This document shows, one piece after another, positions 1 to 7,850 of a stretch of 20,047 bases of DNA; position 1 is the first letter of the stretch, and each line of letters opens with the position of its first letter. The notes below the pieces were generated by a model. That model had not been told where the DNA came from. It saw nothing but the letters and a program-made list of their open reading frames with translations, and made no database searches. Both the position numbers and the translations under genes were made by a program. The stretch is from an uncultured Devosia sp. Lineage in GTDB: Bacteria; Pseudomonadota; Alphaproteobacteria; Rhizobiales; Devosiaceae. The DNA lies in assembly GCF_946479885.1 (NCBI RefSeq), contig NZ_CAMLHM010000062.1, positions 1-20,047 of the forward strand. The letters run 5' to 3'.

Positions 1-1272
1 GGCCGCATCAGCCATTTCGGCCTGATGGAAATGAGCCGCCAGCGCATCCGCTTCGGCGTGGTCGAGAGCTCGACGCACAAGTGCCCGATCTGCGAAGGCA
101 CGGGCCTGGTGCGTTCCACCGAATCGCTGGCGCTGATGATCATGCGCCATATCGAGGACCACGTGCTGCGCCGCCAGGGCCAGTCGATCAATGTCCGCGT
201 TCCGGTCGAGGTCGCCCTCTACATCCTCAACTTCAAGCGCGAGACGCTGACGGCGCTGGAAATTCGCAACCAGCTGTCGATCACAATCACGGCCGACGGC
301 AAGATGACGGGCCACCAGTTCGCCATCGAGAAGGGCGAAGCGCGCGTCATGGCTTATGCCGAACAGCGCGCGACCGAGCACGTCCGCGTCGACAGCGCCG
401 TCATCGATGACGAAGTCGAGGAAGAAGACATCGTCGAGGAGACCGAGGAAGAAGAGACCGAGGCCCGCCCGTCTGCTTCCGCCGAGAATGGCGAGGGCGA
501 AGGTCGCCGTCGCCGGCGTCGCCGCCGCCGTGGCGGTGCCGATCGCGGTGACGAGAACGGCCAGCGTCCGCAGCAGCAGCGCGCCGCCCAGGCGCCGAGC
601 GTCGAGGCTGAGGCTGAGGCCACCGACGAGAATGGCGAAGGCGATGAGGATGAAAATCCCGCTCGTCCGTCCGGCGAAGCGCAGGGCGACGAGGAGCCGC
701 GCAAGCGCCGCCGTCGTGGTCGTCGTGGTGGCCGCCGCAATCGACGTGACGGCGAAGACGGCGTGGAAAAGGCCCCCTCGCCGGCTGGCGAAGACGGCCT
801 GACGGTCACCGAGACCTCCATGGTCGCCGAAGACCTGCTGGCGCAGGACGAGATCGCGGCCGCCGAACCGGCTATCGCCGAGCCCGCGGCGGCTGAAAAG
901 CCCAAGCGCACGCGCCGCAAGAAGGTCGACGAGACCGTCGAAGGCACCCCGGTCGATGCGGCGCCGGTCGAAGCACCGGCCGAGGCGGAAATCGTCGTCG
1001 ACGAAAAGCCCAAGCGCAAGCCGCGGGCCCGCAAGCCAAAGGCCGAGACCTCGGAAGCGGCGCCCGCCGCGTCGGTCAGCGAGGCTGTGCCCGCTCCTGC
1101 CCCGACTGCTGCCGAGCCGGCGGAAGCGCCCAAGCCGCGCCGCGCCAAGAAGGAACTGCCGGCCGAAGGCATCGTGGTGTCGTCCAGCGCCCCCAAGGCG
1201 GAAGCCGAGGGCGAGGCCGACGCGCCCAAGAAGAAGGCCGGCTGGTGGCAGCGCCGCCTGGGCCTCGGCTAG
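1..1272 (+). CDS. rne: Ribonuclease E, C-terminal part (5' end outside window)
   Basis: The frame is open from base 1, so this is the 3' part of a larger gene; 423 residues are visible. RNase E is the membrane-associated endonuclease that starts mRNA decay and processes rRNA and tRNA, and it scaffolds the degradosome. Window residues 28-31 form CPIC, followed by EGTG, matching the Zn-link that joins two protomers; the small domain follows to about residue 115. The rest is low-complexity tail: an acidic Glu-rich stretch, Arg-rich blocks near residues 170 and 235, and several Lys/Arg blocks of the KPKRTRRKK type separated by Ala/Glu/Pro linkers, typical of an unfolded RNA-binding scaffold. The protein ends in GWWQRRLGLG; a C-terminal GWW motif is known from Caulobacter RNase E as the PNPase docking site. 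Family membership is secure; the partner is inferred. Confidence 0.95.
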   Translation, partial: GRISHFGLMEMSRQRIRFGVVESSTHKCPICEGTGLVRSTESLALMIMRHIEDHVLRRQGQSINVRVPVEVALYILNFKRETLTALEIRNQLSITITADGKMTGHQFAIEKGEARVMAYAEQRATEHVRVDSAVIDDEVEEEDIVEETEEEETEARPSASAENGEGEGRRRRRRRRRGGADRGDENGQRPQQQRAAQAPSVEAEAEATDENGEGDEDENPARPSGEAQGDEEPRKRRRRGRRGGRRNRRDGEDGVEKAPSPAGEDGLTVTETSMVAEDLLAQDEIAAAEPAIAEPAAAEKPKRTRRKKVDETVEGTPVDAAPVEAPAEAEIVVDEKPKRKPRARKPKAETSEAAPAASVSEAVPAPAPTAAEPAEAPKPRRAKKELPAEGIVVSSSAPKAEAEGEADAPKKKAGWWQRRLGLG

Positions 1273-1280
1273 AACCAACA

Positions 1281-1306
1281 AAGGCGGCCTTCGGGCCGCC
1301 TTTTCC
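1281..1306 (+). terminator. Rho-independent terminator after rne
   Basis: A perfect 9-bp stem (AAGGCGGCC / GGCCGCCTT) closes on a TTCG tetraloop and runs into a T-rich stretch, starting 8 bases after the rne stop. The UUCG loop on a C-G closing pair is unusually stable. Confidence 0.9.
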
Positions 1307-1318
1307 TTGTGACCGCCC

Positions 1319-2011
1319 ATGTCCCGCACCGCCCGCCTGCTCGACCTGCTGCAATTGCTGCGCAACCGATCGACGCCGATTACCGGCCCGGCGCTGGCGC
1401 AGGAGCTGGGCATTTCCATCCGCTCGCTCTACCGCGACATTGCCACCCTGCAGGCTCAGGGCGCTGATGTCGTCGGCGAGCCTGGCCTGGGCTATGTGCT
1501 CCGCCCCGGTTTCACCCTGCCACCGCTGATGTTCTCGGCCGACGAGATCGAGGCCATCGTGCTGGGTTCGCGCTGGGTCGCGGCCCGCGCCGACGATGGC
1601 CGCCTGAGCCAGTCCGCCCGTCAGGCGCTGAGCAAGATCACTGCCGTTTTGCCAGCCGAGCTGCGCGAGCGCGCCGAGGCCACCAACCTGTTGGTAGCCC
1701 GCATGGGCCTCACCCCCGCCAGCATCGATGCCGGCGTGATCCGCCTGGCCATCCGCAACGAGCGCAAGCTGGTCATCACCTATCGCGGTCCCGATGATAG
1801 CGAGACCGAGCGCACCATCTGGCCATTCCTGATTGGCTTTTTCGAGCAGGCACGCCTCGTGGCCGGCTGGTGTGAGCTGCGGCAGGGCTACCGCCACTTC
1901 CGCGTCGACCGTATCACCCGCGTCGAAGCCACCGACATCCGCTATCCGCGGCGGCGCGGCGTGATGCTGAAGGAATGGCGGGCCCAGCAGAACCTGCCGC
2001 CGCCCAGCTGA
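1319..2011 (+). CDS. YafY/DeoR-type transcriptional regulator with HTH and WYL domains
   Basis: A 230-residue predicted DNA-binding regulator. Residues 1-60 form a winged helix-turn-helix of the HTH_11 type (ALAQELGISIRSLYRDIATL is the recognition region), followed by a short linker and a C-terminal WYL domain (about residues 135-210, with the RKLVITYRG strand and the later FRVDRI strand). WYL domains sense ligands, often nucleotides or nucleic acid. The domain order and length fit the proteobacterial YafY group. The next gene encodes a VOC protein on the same strand and a 19-bp palindrome lies between them; this pairing is common, so the regulator probably controls its neighbour. The ATG lies only 12 bases after the rne terminator T-run and no good ribosome binding site is visible, so how it is transcribed is unclear. 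The ligand is unknown. Confidence 0.88.
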   Translation: MSRTARLLDLLQLLRNRSTPITGPALAQELGISIRSLYRDIATLQAQGADVVGEPGLGYVLRPGFTLPPLMFSADEIEAIVLGSRWVAARADDGRLSQSARQALSKITAVLPAELRERAEATNLLVARMGLTPASIDAGVIRLAIRNERKLVITYRGPDDSETERTIWPFLIGFFEQARLVAGWCELRQGYRHFRVDRITRVEATDIRYPRRRGVMLKEWRAQQNLPPPS

Positions 2012-2016
2012 CAGCC

Positions 2017-2035
2017 ACTGCCGGAAACTGGCAGT
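2017..2035. promoter_or_regulatory. Palindrome, likely operator of the WYL regulator
   Basis: ACTGCCGG-AAA-CTGGCAGT: two 8-base arms around AAA, with one mismatched pair (7 of 8 match). It begins 6 bases after the regulator's stop and lies 40 bases before the VOC start, where a promoter operator would be expected. Function is inferred from symmetry and position. Confidence 0.55.
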
Positions 2036-2048
2036 CCCGCCAGCTAGG

Positions 2049-2070
2049 GTCTCCTCATCAACAAGGAGAC
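2049..2070 (+). promoter_or_regulatory. Hairpin that pairs the ribosome binding site of the VOC gene
   Basis: A perfect 7-bp inverted repeat (GTCTCCT / AGGAGAC) with an 8-base loop. The right arm is the Shine-Dalgarno sequence, 4 bases before the ATG at 2075. If the transcript starts upstream of 2049, this helix could limit translation. It could be chance: the anti-SD-like arm is pyrimidine-rich and short. Confidence 0.35.
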
Positions 2071-2074
2071 ACAC

Positions 2075-2446
2075 ATGCGCACCCTCAATTATATCCTGCT
2101 CGCCGTCGCCGATCCCGCCGGGAGCGCCACCTTTTATTCGGCGCTGCTCGGCATCCAGCCGGTCGAGAATTCGCCGACCTTCGTGCTTTACGTGCTGCCC
2201 AATGGCATCAAGCTGGGTCTGTGGATCAAGGGCGAGATCGAGCCCGCCCCACGCGCTGCCGGCGGTATCGAGATCAGCTTCAGCGAAGACAATTACGACG
2301 CCGTTCGCTCCACCTTCGACGACTGGAAGAACAAGACCCGGATTGTCCAGCAACCGACGGAAATGGACTTCGGCTTCACCTTCGTCGCCGAGGACCCCGA
2401 TGGTCACCGCCTGCGCGTTTTCGCACCGTCACCCGATCCGCGCTGA
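2075..2446 (+). CDS. VOC-fold (glyoxalase/bleomycin-resistance-like) protein
   Basis: A 123-residue cytoplasmic protein with the vicinal-oxygen-chelate fold. The N-terminal half begins with the first strand and helix typical of the family (LNYILLAVADPAGSATFYSA), and the second half ends in the family hallmark EDPDGHRLRVF. Members include glyoxalases, dioxygenases and antibiotic-binding proteins, and the sequence alone does not show which. It has a strong AAGGAGAC ribosome binding site. The WYL regulator directly upstream and the palindrome between them suggest an inducible two-gene unit that responds to a small molecule or stress. The unit is closed by a hairpin at 2457. Fold assignment is confident; substrate unknown. 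Confidence 0.88.
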   Translation: MRTLNYILLAVADPAGSATFYSALLGIQPVENSPTFVLYVLPNGIKLGLWIKGEIEPAPRAAGGIEISFSEDNYDAVRSTFDDWKNKTRIVQQPTEMDFGFTFVAEDPDGHRLRVFAPSPDPR

Positions 2447-2456
2447 GCACGAACGA

Positions 2457-2480
2457 AAAGGCAGTCTTCGGGCCGCCTTT
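2457..2480. terminator. Bidirectional terminator between convergent genes
   Basis: AAAGGCAGTC / GGCCGCCTTT pair around a TTCG loop with one A-C mismatch and one G-T wobble. A-rich and T-rich flanks on both sides suit termination on either strand. It sits between the VOC stop and the stop of the minus-strand gene at 2488, and its loop and core resemble the terminator at 1281. Confidence 0.75.
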
Positions 2481-2487
2481 CTGCGGG

Positions 2488-3072
2488 TCAGGGCGTCGGC
2501 TTGAGGAACAGCTGGCGGCGGATGACCTTCACGCCGACACCTGGCTTGCGAATTATGGTCAGCTTGGTGTGCTCATATTCGCCCTGGCGTTCTGGATGGG
2601 TGTCGCCCGGCAGCTCCATGCGCCGGCGGTCCGGGCCAAGATAGGTCCGCGTCTCGATATAGAGATGCTCCTGCCCGATCTGGGTGGCGAGCCGGGAGGC
2701 GACGATATGGCTGTTCTCGGGCAGGCAGATCACGTCGTCAAAGCCCATGCCGATATAGAACAGGATTTCCTCGCTCGGCCCATCGGGGATGAACAGCACG
2801 ATCGGGGCAAAGCGCACATTGTCCGACGGCACGTTCCGCAGCCGCGACAGCAGCAGCTTCTTGCCGGCGTTACCCAGGCCGAAATGCAGAAGGAAAAATG
2901 TCAGGCTATGCTCGGGGTCTTCCCGGTGGGGTCCCTCGGTTAAGGTGCTGACCGATCCGAAGCCGACGCGGTTGGCCAGGGCCTGGAGCGCAGCACTGTC
3001 GCGCTCGTCATGGGCCACGACAACGGCCGCACAGCCCCCCAACAGGCTCGTTTCTGCACTGCCTCCAAGCAT
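2488..3072 (-). CDS. Receiver-like protein lacking phosphorylation residues
   Basis: A 194-residue protein with the alternating strand/helix pattern of a CheY-like receiver: a first hydrophobic strand (AAVVVA, residues 15-20) followed by an acidic turn (HDERD), then strands LTFFLL, APIVLFI and DDVICL. The phosphoacceptor aspartate expected after the third strand is replaced by His/Phe (residues 63-64), and the lysine expected after the fifth strand is Leu-Pro (LPEN). It is therefore unlikely to accept phosphate in the usual way. The C-terminal part carries TYLGPDRRR (residues 143-151), a motif I associate with alphaproteobacterial receiver-like proteins, then a basic tail. ATG start. No kinase gene is nearby. 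Its role is unknown; it may be a phosphorylation-independent interaction module. Confidence 0.7.
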   Translation of the reverse strand: MLGGSAETSLLGGCAAVVVAHDERDSAALQALANRVGFGSVSTLTEGPHREDPEHSLTFFLLHFGLGNAGKKLLLSRLRNVPSDNVRFAPIVLFIPDGPSEEILFYIGMGFDDVICLPENSHIVASRLATQIGQEHLYIETRTYLGPDRRRMELPGDTHPERQGEYEHTKLTIIRKPGVGVKVIRRQLFLKPTP

Positions 3073-3148
3073 GGTCGCAATCTCCCCCGCGACCGGACCT
3101 TACGGCATAAATCGTGGAAGAGACAGGCCGTAGCCATACTGGCGCCGG

Positions 3149-4294
3149 CTAGCGCAGGAACCCTGCCATCCGTTCCAGTGCCGTCTCGATCGTCTCGCGC
3201 CGCCCGGCATAGGAGAACCGCACATAGCGGTTCCCCCCGGCGCGGTCGAAGTCGATGCCCGGCGTCACGGCCACGCCGGCCTGATCGAGCAGGGACTCGC
3301 AGAAACTCATGGAGTCGTTCGAGAAGGCCGAGATGCCGGCATAGGCATAGAAGGCGCCGTCGGAGGGACTGCCGATATCAAAGCCCAGCGCGTGCAGGCC
3401 ATGGTTGAGCAATTGCCGGTTGGCGGCGTAGCCAGCCTTCTGCTCCTCGGCATAGTCGCGTTCGCCCAGAGCCACGGTGGCCGCTATCTGGCTCAATGTG
3501 GGCGCGGAGATGAAGAGGTTCTGCTGCAGGATTTCGCCGCGGCGCACCAGGTCGTCCGGCAGCACCATCCAGCCGATGCGCCAGCCGGTCATGCAATAGT
3601 ATTTGGAGAAGCTGTTGATGACGATGGCGCCCCGCGTCAGTTCGAGCGCGCTGACCGAGGGAGCGCGATAATCGAGCCCGTGGTAGATTTCGTCGGAGAT
3701 CAGGCGCACGCCCAGCCGCTTGCAGGTGTCCACGATATCGGCGAGACCGGCCCGGTCTACCGCCGCACCCGTCGGGTTGGCGGGGCTGGCAAACAGCAGT
3801 CCGTCAAACGGGGCGTCCGCATGGGCGGCGGCAATATCGGCGCCAGTCAGCCGCCAGCCATTGGCCGGGCTCAGGGGGATTTCGGCAATGGCAAAGCCGA
3901 GCCCGAGCAGGGCGTTGACGTAAGCGGGGTAACCCGGCCGGGTGATGGCAATCCTGGCGCCGGGACGAAACGCGGTGTGAAACGCGATGATGAAGCCGGC
4001 CGACGAGCCCATGGTGCAGAGGATCGAGTCGGGATCGACCGCGACGGCGTGCTGCTCGTGGTAATAGCGGGTCAGTCCACGCCGCAGTTCGTCGAGCCCC
4101 TTGGCATTGGTGTAGCCCTGCGCCTGCGGCAGCGCCCTGGCGACCGCCTCGAGCACCCGCGGAGCCGGCGGCGCGCCGGGCTCGCCCACTTCGAGATGAC
4201 AGACCGTTTTGCCGGTCGCCTCGATCGCCTTGGCGCGCTTGAGGATTTCCATGGCGTGGAACGGCATCAAGCCATCGGTCGGCTGGTCGGTCAT
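3149..4294 (-). CDS. PLP-dependent class I/II aminotransferase
   Basis: A 381-residue fold-type I aminotransferase acting on an amino acid and a 2-oxo acid in the cytoplasm. Visible family residues are the Asn of NPTG (N173), Asp201 that binds the pyridine nitrogen in SDEIYHG, Tyr204, the Schiff-base Lys231 in SFSKYYCMTGWR, and an Arg in the C-terminal RFSYAG that would bind the substrate carboxylate. The frame stays open upstream to 4405, but the ATG at 4294 has an AAGGGA ribosome binding site and gives the usual N-terminus before the PFHAMEIL helix. It is divergent from the dsbA-like gene across 157 bases. Aspartate or aromatic substrates are both possible; I cannot choose from sequence. 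Confidence 0.92.
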   Translation of the reverse strand: MTDQPTDGLMPFHAMEILKRAKAIEATGKTVCHLEVGEPGAPPAPRVLEAVARALPQAQGYTNAKGLDELRRGLTRYYHEQHAVAVDPDSILCTMGSSAGFIIAFHTAFRPGARIAITRPGYPAYVNALLGLGFAIAEIPLSPANGWRLTGADIAAAHADAPFDGLLFASPANPTGAAVDRAGLADIVDTCKRLGVRLISDEIYHGLDYRAPSVSALELTRGAIVINSFSKYYCMTGWRIGWMVLPDDLVRRGEILQQNLFISAPTLSQIAATVALGERDYAEEQKAGYAANRQLLNHGLHALGFDIGSPSDGAFYAYAGISAFSNDSMSFCESLLDQAGVAVTPGIDFDRAGGNRYVRFSYAGRRETIETALERMAGFLR

Positions 4295-4451
4295 GAACGC
4301 ATCCCTTGCTGGTCCCCTCGCGTAAACGCTTCGGCTCTGCCCCTCAACAACAATTGATGCACCCGTCAGCCAGCCGTTCACTCCCTGCTGCCAATGTGAG
4401 TTCACGTCTGCTAGAAGGCTGGCCGACTATTGTATGGGGAGCCACCAGTCC

Positions 4452-5321
4452 ATGTCGCGCGTCACTCTTGCCCTTGTCGCCCTCGCGGGCATCCTGGCCG
4501 GCGCCTTCGGCTATTCCATGCTGAACCGCCCGGCCCCGCAGACCGATGTCGCAACCGTGCAAGCCATGATCGACGAGGCGATCGCGACCTATGCCTCCCG
4601 GCAAGTGCTTGAGGCCAGCAGCGCGCCGCAGCCGGTGGCCGCTCTCGACCCGGCCGAGCTCAATCCGCTGATCGAATCCTACCTGATGAGCGATCCCAAG
4701 ATCCTGCAGCGCATGTCGGTCGCGCTCGACACGACCCTGCAGGCCGAGGAGCGCTCGCAGGCCACGACGGCCATTGCCTCCATGCGGGACGCCATCTTCA
4801 ACGACCCGGGGCAGGTCGTGCTCGGCAATCCGGATGGCGATGTGACGCTGGTGGAGTTCTTCGACTACAATTGCGGCTATTGCCGCGCAGCCGTGCCGGA
4901 CATGGCGGCGTTGCTCGCCGAAGACCCCAACCTGCGCATCGTGCTCAAGGAATTCCCCATTCTCTCCAACGAGTCGATCGACGCCGCGCGTATTGCCGTG
5001 CTGGTGGGCGAGGCCGATGTCGATTACTGGAGCTTCCACGAAGCCCTCTTCACCAGCCGCAGCCAGGTCGACAAGCAGGTCGCCCTCACTGCGGCCCAGG
5101 ACCTTGGGCTGTCCCCCGTCTCGCTCGAACTGGACATGGGCGGCGAAGGCGTGTCGAAGACCATCCAGACCTCCTATGAGATCGCGCGGGCGCTCAACAT
5201 CACCGGGACCCCGACCTATATCATCGGCAACGAGATCATCCCCGGTGCCATTGGGCTGGATGAACTCAAGACCCGCATCGCCAACATGCGCAAATGCGGC
5301 GAAACGCAGTGCGAGGGGTAG
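4452..5321 (+). CDS. DsbA-family thiol:disulfide oxidoreductase, exported
   Basis: A 289-residue protein with an N-terminal hydrophobic segment ([18 protein letters not shown]) that is a signal peptide or membrane anchor, a helical region to about residue 120, and a thioredoxin-fold DsbA domain. The redox pair is C141-G-Y-C144, preceded by EFFDYN as in the COG1651 group, and the cis-proline loop is GTPTYIIGN. It would form or isomerise disulfides in the periplasm. Two extra cysteines lie at the very C-terminus (CGETQC). An upstream in-frame ATG at 4434 is less likely: GGGGA sits at the right distance from the ATG at 4452, and a TATTGT box at 4428-4433 could be the -10 element. Its physiological targets are not evident from the neighbours. 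Confidence 0.9.
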   Translation: MSRVTLALVALAGILAGAFGYSMLNRPAPQTDVATVQAMIDEAIATYASRQVLEASSAPQPVAALDPAELNPLIESYLMSDPKILQRMSVALDTTLQAEERSQATTAIASMRDAIFNDPGQVVLGNPDGDVTLVEFFDYNCGYCRAAVPDMAALLAEDPNLRIVLKEFPILSNESIDAARIAVLVGEADVDYWSFHEALFTSRSQVDKQVALTAAQDLGLSPVSLELDMGGEGVSKTIQTSYEIARALNITGTPTYIIGNEIIPGAIGLDELKTRIANMRKCGETQCEG

Positions 5322-5437
5322 TCGGCCGCAGTCGGCTTTCCCTCGCCATCATGGGAAGGGAATCGGATCTGGGCTCCCCCCTAAGCCCAAATTCCGCCGC
5401 GTTCTTTGCCTTTTCAGTGCAATTCGTGTAACCGCGC

Positions 5438-5464
5438 TTGCGCCGGTACGAACAGCCGGTGCAA
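5438..5464 (+). promoter_or_regulatory. Leader hairpin before aroQ
   Basis: TTGCGCCGG / CCGGTGCAA form a 9-bp stem with one G-T wobble and a 9-base loop, ending 11 bases before the aroQ ATG and just ahead of its AAAGGC ribosome binding site. No T-run follows, so it is not an ordinary terminator. It may be a leader structure or a protein-binding palindrome. Confidence 0.4.
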
Positions 5465-5475
5465 AAGGCAAAATC

Positions 5476-5913
5476 ATGGCTAAGCGCGTTCTCGTCCTCA
5501 ACGGCCCGAACCTCAATCTGCTCGGTACCCGCGAGCCCGATATCTATGGCGCGGCGACGCTTGGGGATGTCGAGGCGCTGTGCAGGAAGACCGGCGAAAA
5601 ATTCGGCCTCAGCGTCGATTTCCGCCAGTCCAACCACGAAGGCGAGCTGGTCACCTGGATCCAGGATGCCTGCAAGACCGCCGACGCCATACTCATCAAC
5701 CCGGCTGCCTATTCGCATACTTCGGTCGCCATCCACGATGCCCTCAAGGCCGTCGGATTGCCGGTCGCGGAAGTGCATCTCAGCAATATCCACCAGCGCG
5801 AAGCCTTCCGGCACCATTCCTATGTGTCGGCGGTCGCGTTCGGCGTCATTTGCGGCTTTGGCGTCACCGGGTATAGACTGGCGCTGATGGCGCTCGCCGA
5901 AAAACTCAAATAA
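5476..5913 (+). CDS. aroQ: 3-dehydroquinate dehydratase, type II
   Basis: This enzyme converts 3-dehydroquinate to 3-dehydroshikimate in the shikimate pathway. The 145-residue length is standard for the dodecameric type II enzyme. Visible are the N-terminal [18 protein letters not shown] with catalytic Tyr24 and the flexible-loop Arg19, the substrate-binding [13 protein letters not shown] segment, and [16 protein letters not shown] with the catalytic histidine. The frame extends upstream, but the ATG at 5476 gives the exact family start. It precedes accB by 34 bases in the same direction; an aroQ-accB-accC order is common in alphaproteobacteria, so the three are probably co-transcribed, possibly from a promoter in the 154-base gap after the dsbA-like gene. 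Confidence 0.97.
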   Translation: MAKRVLVLNGPNLNLLGTREPDIYGAATLGDVEALCRKTGEKFGLSVDFRQSNHEGELVTWIQDACKTADAILINPAAYSHTSVAIHDALKAVGLPVAEVHLSNIHQREAFRHHSYVSAVAFGVICGFGVTGYRLALMALAEKLK

Positions 5914-5947
5914 CGATCAACGCGTGTAGCGCGGGAGACCGAGAAGA

Positions 5948-6442
5948 ATGACCAAGTCATCGCAAGTGGATCAGGACCTGATCCGGGCCATTGCAGAGCT
6001 GCTCAACAAGGAAAATCTCGCCGAAATCGAGATCGAGCAGGAGGACTTCAGGGTTCGCGTCACCCGCTCCTATGCCAACGAGGGCGTGACCTACGCCGCG
6101 CCGCCGCAATATCTGGCGCCGCCGCCGGTCGCCGCTCCCGCAACGCTGGCTCCCGCGGGCTCGGTGCCTGCCGCAGCCCCGGCCGCCGCCGAAGACCTCG
6201 CCTCCAACCCAGGCACCCTCACCTCCCCGATGGTCGGCACCGCCTATCGTTCGCCCGAACCCGGCAAGGCGACCTTTGCCGAAGTGGGTACCAAGGTGAC
6301 CGAGGGGCAGACCCTCCTCATCATCGAAGCGATGAAGACGATGAACCAGATTCCGGCGCACCGCTCCGGCACCGTTACGCGCATCCTCGTCCAGGATGCC
6401 CAGCCGGTGGAATACGGCGAGCCGCTCGTCGTCATCGAGTAA
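5948..6442 (+). CDS. accB: Biotin carboxyl carrier protein of acetyl-CoA carboxylase
   Basis: A 164-residue carrier that holds the biotin shuttled between biotin carboxylase and carboxyltransferase in the first step of fatty acid synthesis. The N-terminal helix region (residues 1-40) is followed by an Ala/Pro-rich flexible linker (about 50-85) and a biotinyl/lipoyl domain. The biotinylated residue is Lys130 in EAMKTM, and the [15 protein letters not shown] opening of the domain is the bacterial BCCP signature. accC follows after only 10 bases, which is the usual accBC operon; their products form a complex in many bacteria. Confidence 0.97.
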   Translation: MTKSSQVDQDLIRAIAELLNKENLAEIEIEQEDFRVRVTRSYANEGVTYAAPPQYLAPPPVAAPATLAPAGSVPAAAPAAAEDLASNPGTLTSPMVGTAYRSPEPGKATFAEVGTKVTEGQTLLIIEAMKTMNQIPAHRSGTVTRILVQDAQPVEYGEPLVVIE

Positions 6443-6452
6443 GGGGACCCCG

Positions 6453-7799
6453 ATGTTTCAGAAGGTCCTCATCGCCAACAGAGGCGAAATCGCCCTGCGC
6501 ATCCTGCGCGCCTGCAAGGAACTGGGCATCCAGACCGTGGCGGTCCATTCCACGGCCGATGCCAATGCCATGCATGTCCGCCTCGCCGACGAAAGCGTCT
6601 GTATCGGACCACCGTCGGCCAAGGACAGCTATCTCAACATCCCCTCGATCATGGCCGCCTGCGAGATCACCGGCGCCGATGCCGTGCATCCGGGCTACGG
6701 GTTCCTCTCGGAAAACGCCCGCTTCGCCAAGATCCTGACCGAGCACAAGGTGACCTTTATCGGTCCGTCGTCGCACCATATCGAGATCATGGGCGACAAG
6801 ATCACGGCCAAGAAGACCGCCGTGGAACTGGGCATTCCGGTGGTGCCCGGCTCGGCCGGCGCCGTCGAATCCGATGCCGACGCGATCAAGACCGCCCGCG
6901 AAATCGGCTATCCCGTGCTGATCAAGGCGACTGCCGGCGGCGGTGGCCGCGGCATGAAGGTCGCCAAGACCGAAGCCGATGTTCTCGAAGCCTGGTCGAC
7001 CGCCCGCACCGAGGCCAAGGCCGCTTTCGGTAACGACAGTGTCTATATGGAAAAATACCTGGGCAAGCCGCGCCATATCGAGGTGCAGGTGCTTGGCGAC
7101 GGCCAGGGCAATGCGGTGCATCTGGGTGTTCGTGACTGCTCGCTGCAGCGCCGCCACCAGAAGGTCTGGGAAGAGGCCGGCGGCCCCACCATCAAGCCGG
7201 AAGAGCGTGACCGCATCGGCGAAATCTGCGCCGCCGCCATGCGCAAGCTGAAATACTCGGGCGCCGGCACCATCGAGTTCCTCTACGAGAATGGCGAGTT
7301 CTATTTCATTGAAATGAACACGCGCCTGCAGGTCGAGCACCCGGTCACCGAGCGCATCACCGGCATCGACATCGTCTATGAGCAGATCCGCGTCGCCTCG
7401 GGCGAAAAGCTGTCGATGACGCAGAAGCAGGTGCAGTTCTATGGCCACGCCATCGAAGTGCGCATCAATGCCGAGGACCCGCAGACCTTCGCGCCCTCGC
7501 CGGGTACCATCACCTTCTACCACCCGGCCGGCGGCGTTGGCGTGCGCGTCGATTCGGCGGTCTATCAGGGCTACAAGATCCCGCCCTATTACGACTCGCT
7601 GATCGGCAAGCTCATCGTCTATGGCCGCACCCGTGACGAGTGCCTGCAGCGCCTGCGCCGCGCCATCGACGAATTCGTCATCGACGGCATCAAGACCACG
7701 CTGCCGCTGTTCCAGCGCCTGATCCGCGAACCGGATGTGCTGGCCGGCAATTATGACATCCACTGGCTGGAAAAATACCTGGCCGAGAACAAGGTCTGA
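6453..7799 (+). CDS. accC: Biotin carboxylase subunit of acetyl-CoA carboxylase
   Basis: A 448-residue ATP-grasp enzyme that carboxylates the biotin on AccB using ATP and bicarbonate. The N-terminal domain starts KVLIANRGEIALRILRAC, the glycine-rich ATP loop is GGGGRGMK, and EMNTRLQVEHPVTE holds metal and catalytic residues. The length matches the family. The frame is open further upstream into accB, but the ATG at 6453 with AAGGGGA just before it gives the conserved N-terminus. A strong terminator follows the stop, closing the operon. Confidence 0.98.
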   Translation: MFQKVLIANRGEIALRILRACKELGIQTVAVHSTADANAMHVRLADESVCIGPPSAKDSYLNIPSIMAACEITGADAVHPGYGFLSENARFAKILTEHKVTFIGPSSHHIEIMGDKITAKKTAVELGIPVVPGSAGAVESDADAIKTAREIGYPVLIKATAGGGGRGMKVAKTEADVLEAWSTARTEAKAAFGNDSVYMEKYLGKPRHIEVQVLGDGQGNAVHLGVRDCSLQRRHQKVWEEAGGPTIKPEERDRIGEICAAAMRKLKYSGAGTIEFLYENGEFYFIEMNTRLQVEHPVTERITGIDIVYEQIRVASGEKLSMTQKQVQFYGHAIEVRINAEDPQTFAPSPGTITFYHPAGGVGVRVDSAVYQGYKIPPYYDSLIGKLIVYGRTRDECLQRLRRAIDEFVIDGIKTTLPLFQRLIREPDVLAGNYDIHWLEKYLAENKV

Positions 7800-7806
7800 G
7801 ACATCG

Positions 7807-7831
7807 AAAGGGGCGCAATGCGCCCCTTTTT
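7807..7831 (+). terminator. Rho-independent terminator after accC
   Basis: A perfect 10-bp stem (AAAGGGGCGC / GCGCCCCTTT) with an AAT loop, followed by further Ts, starts 7 bases after the accC stop. An ATG at 7818 lies inside the hairpin and is not a credible gene start. Confidence 0.92.
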
Positions 7832-7850
7832 GTTGGTTTCGGAGCCCGCT

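Noticed and set aside
1076..2407. 443-codon minus-strand frame opposite rne, WYL and VOC
   Set aside because: It spans three real genes and a terminator on the other strand; shadow of GC-rich codon bias.
4434..4451. Upstream ATG as start of the DsbA-like gene
   Set aside because: It lies directly after a plausible -10 box and lacks a ribosome binding site, whereas the ATG at 4452 has one.
6432..7763. 443-codon open frame on the minus strand opposite accC
   Set aside because: It is a frame shadow of a certain gene; its translation is rich in Gly/Ala/Asp/Val without any family pattern.
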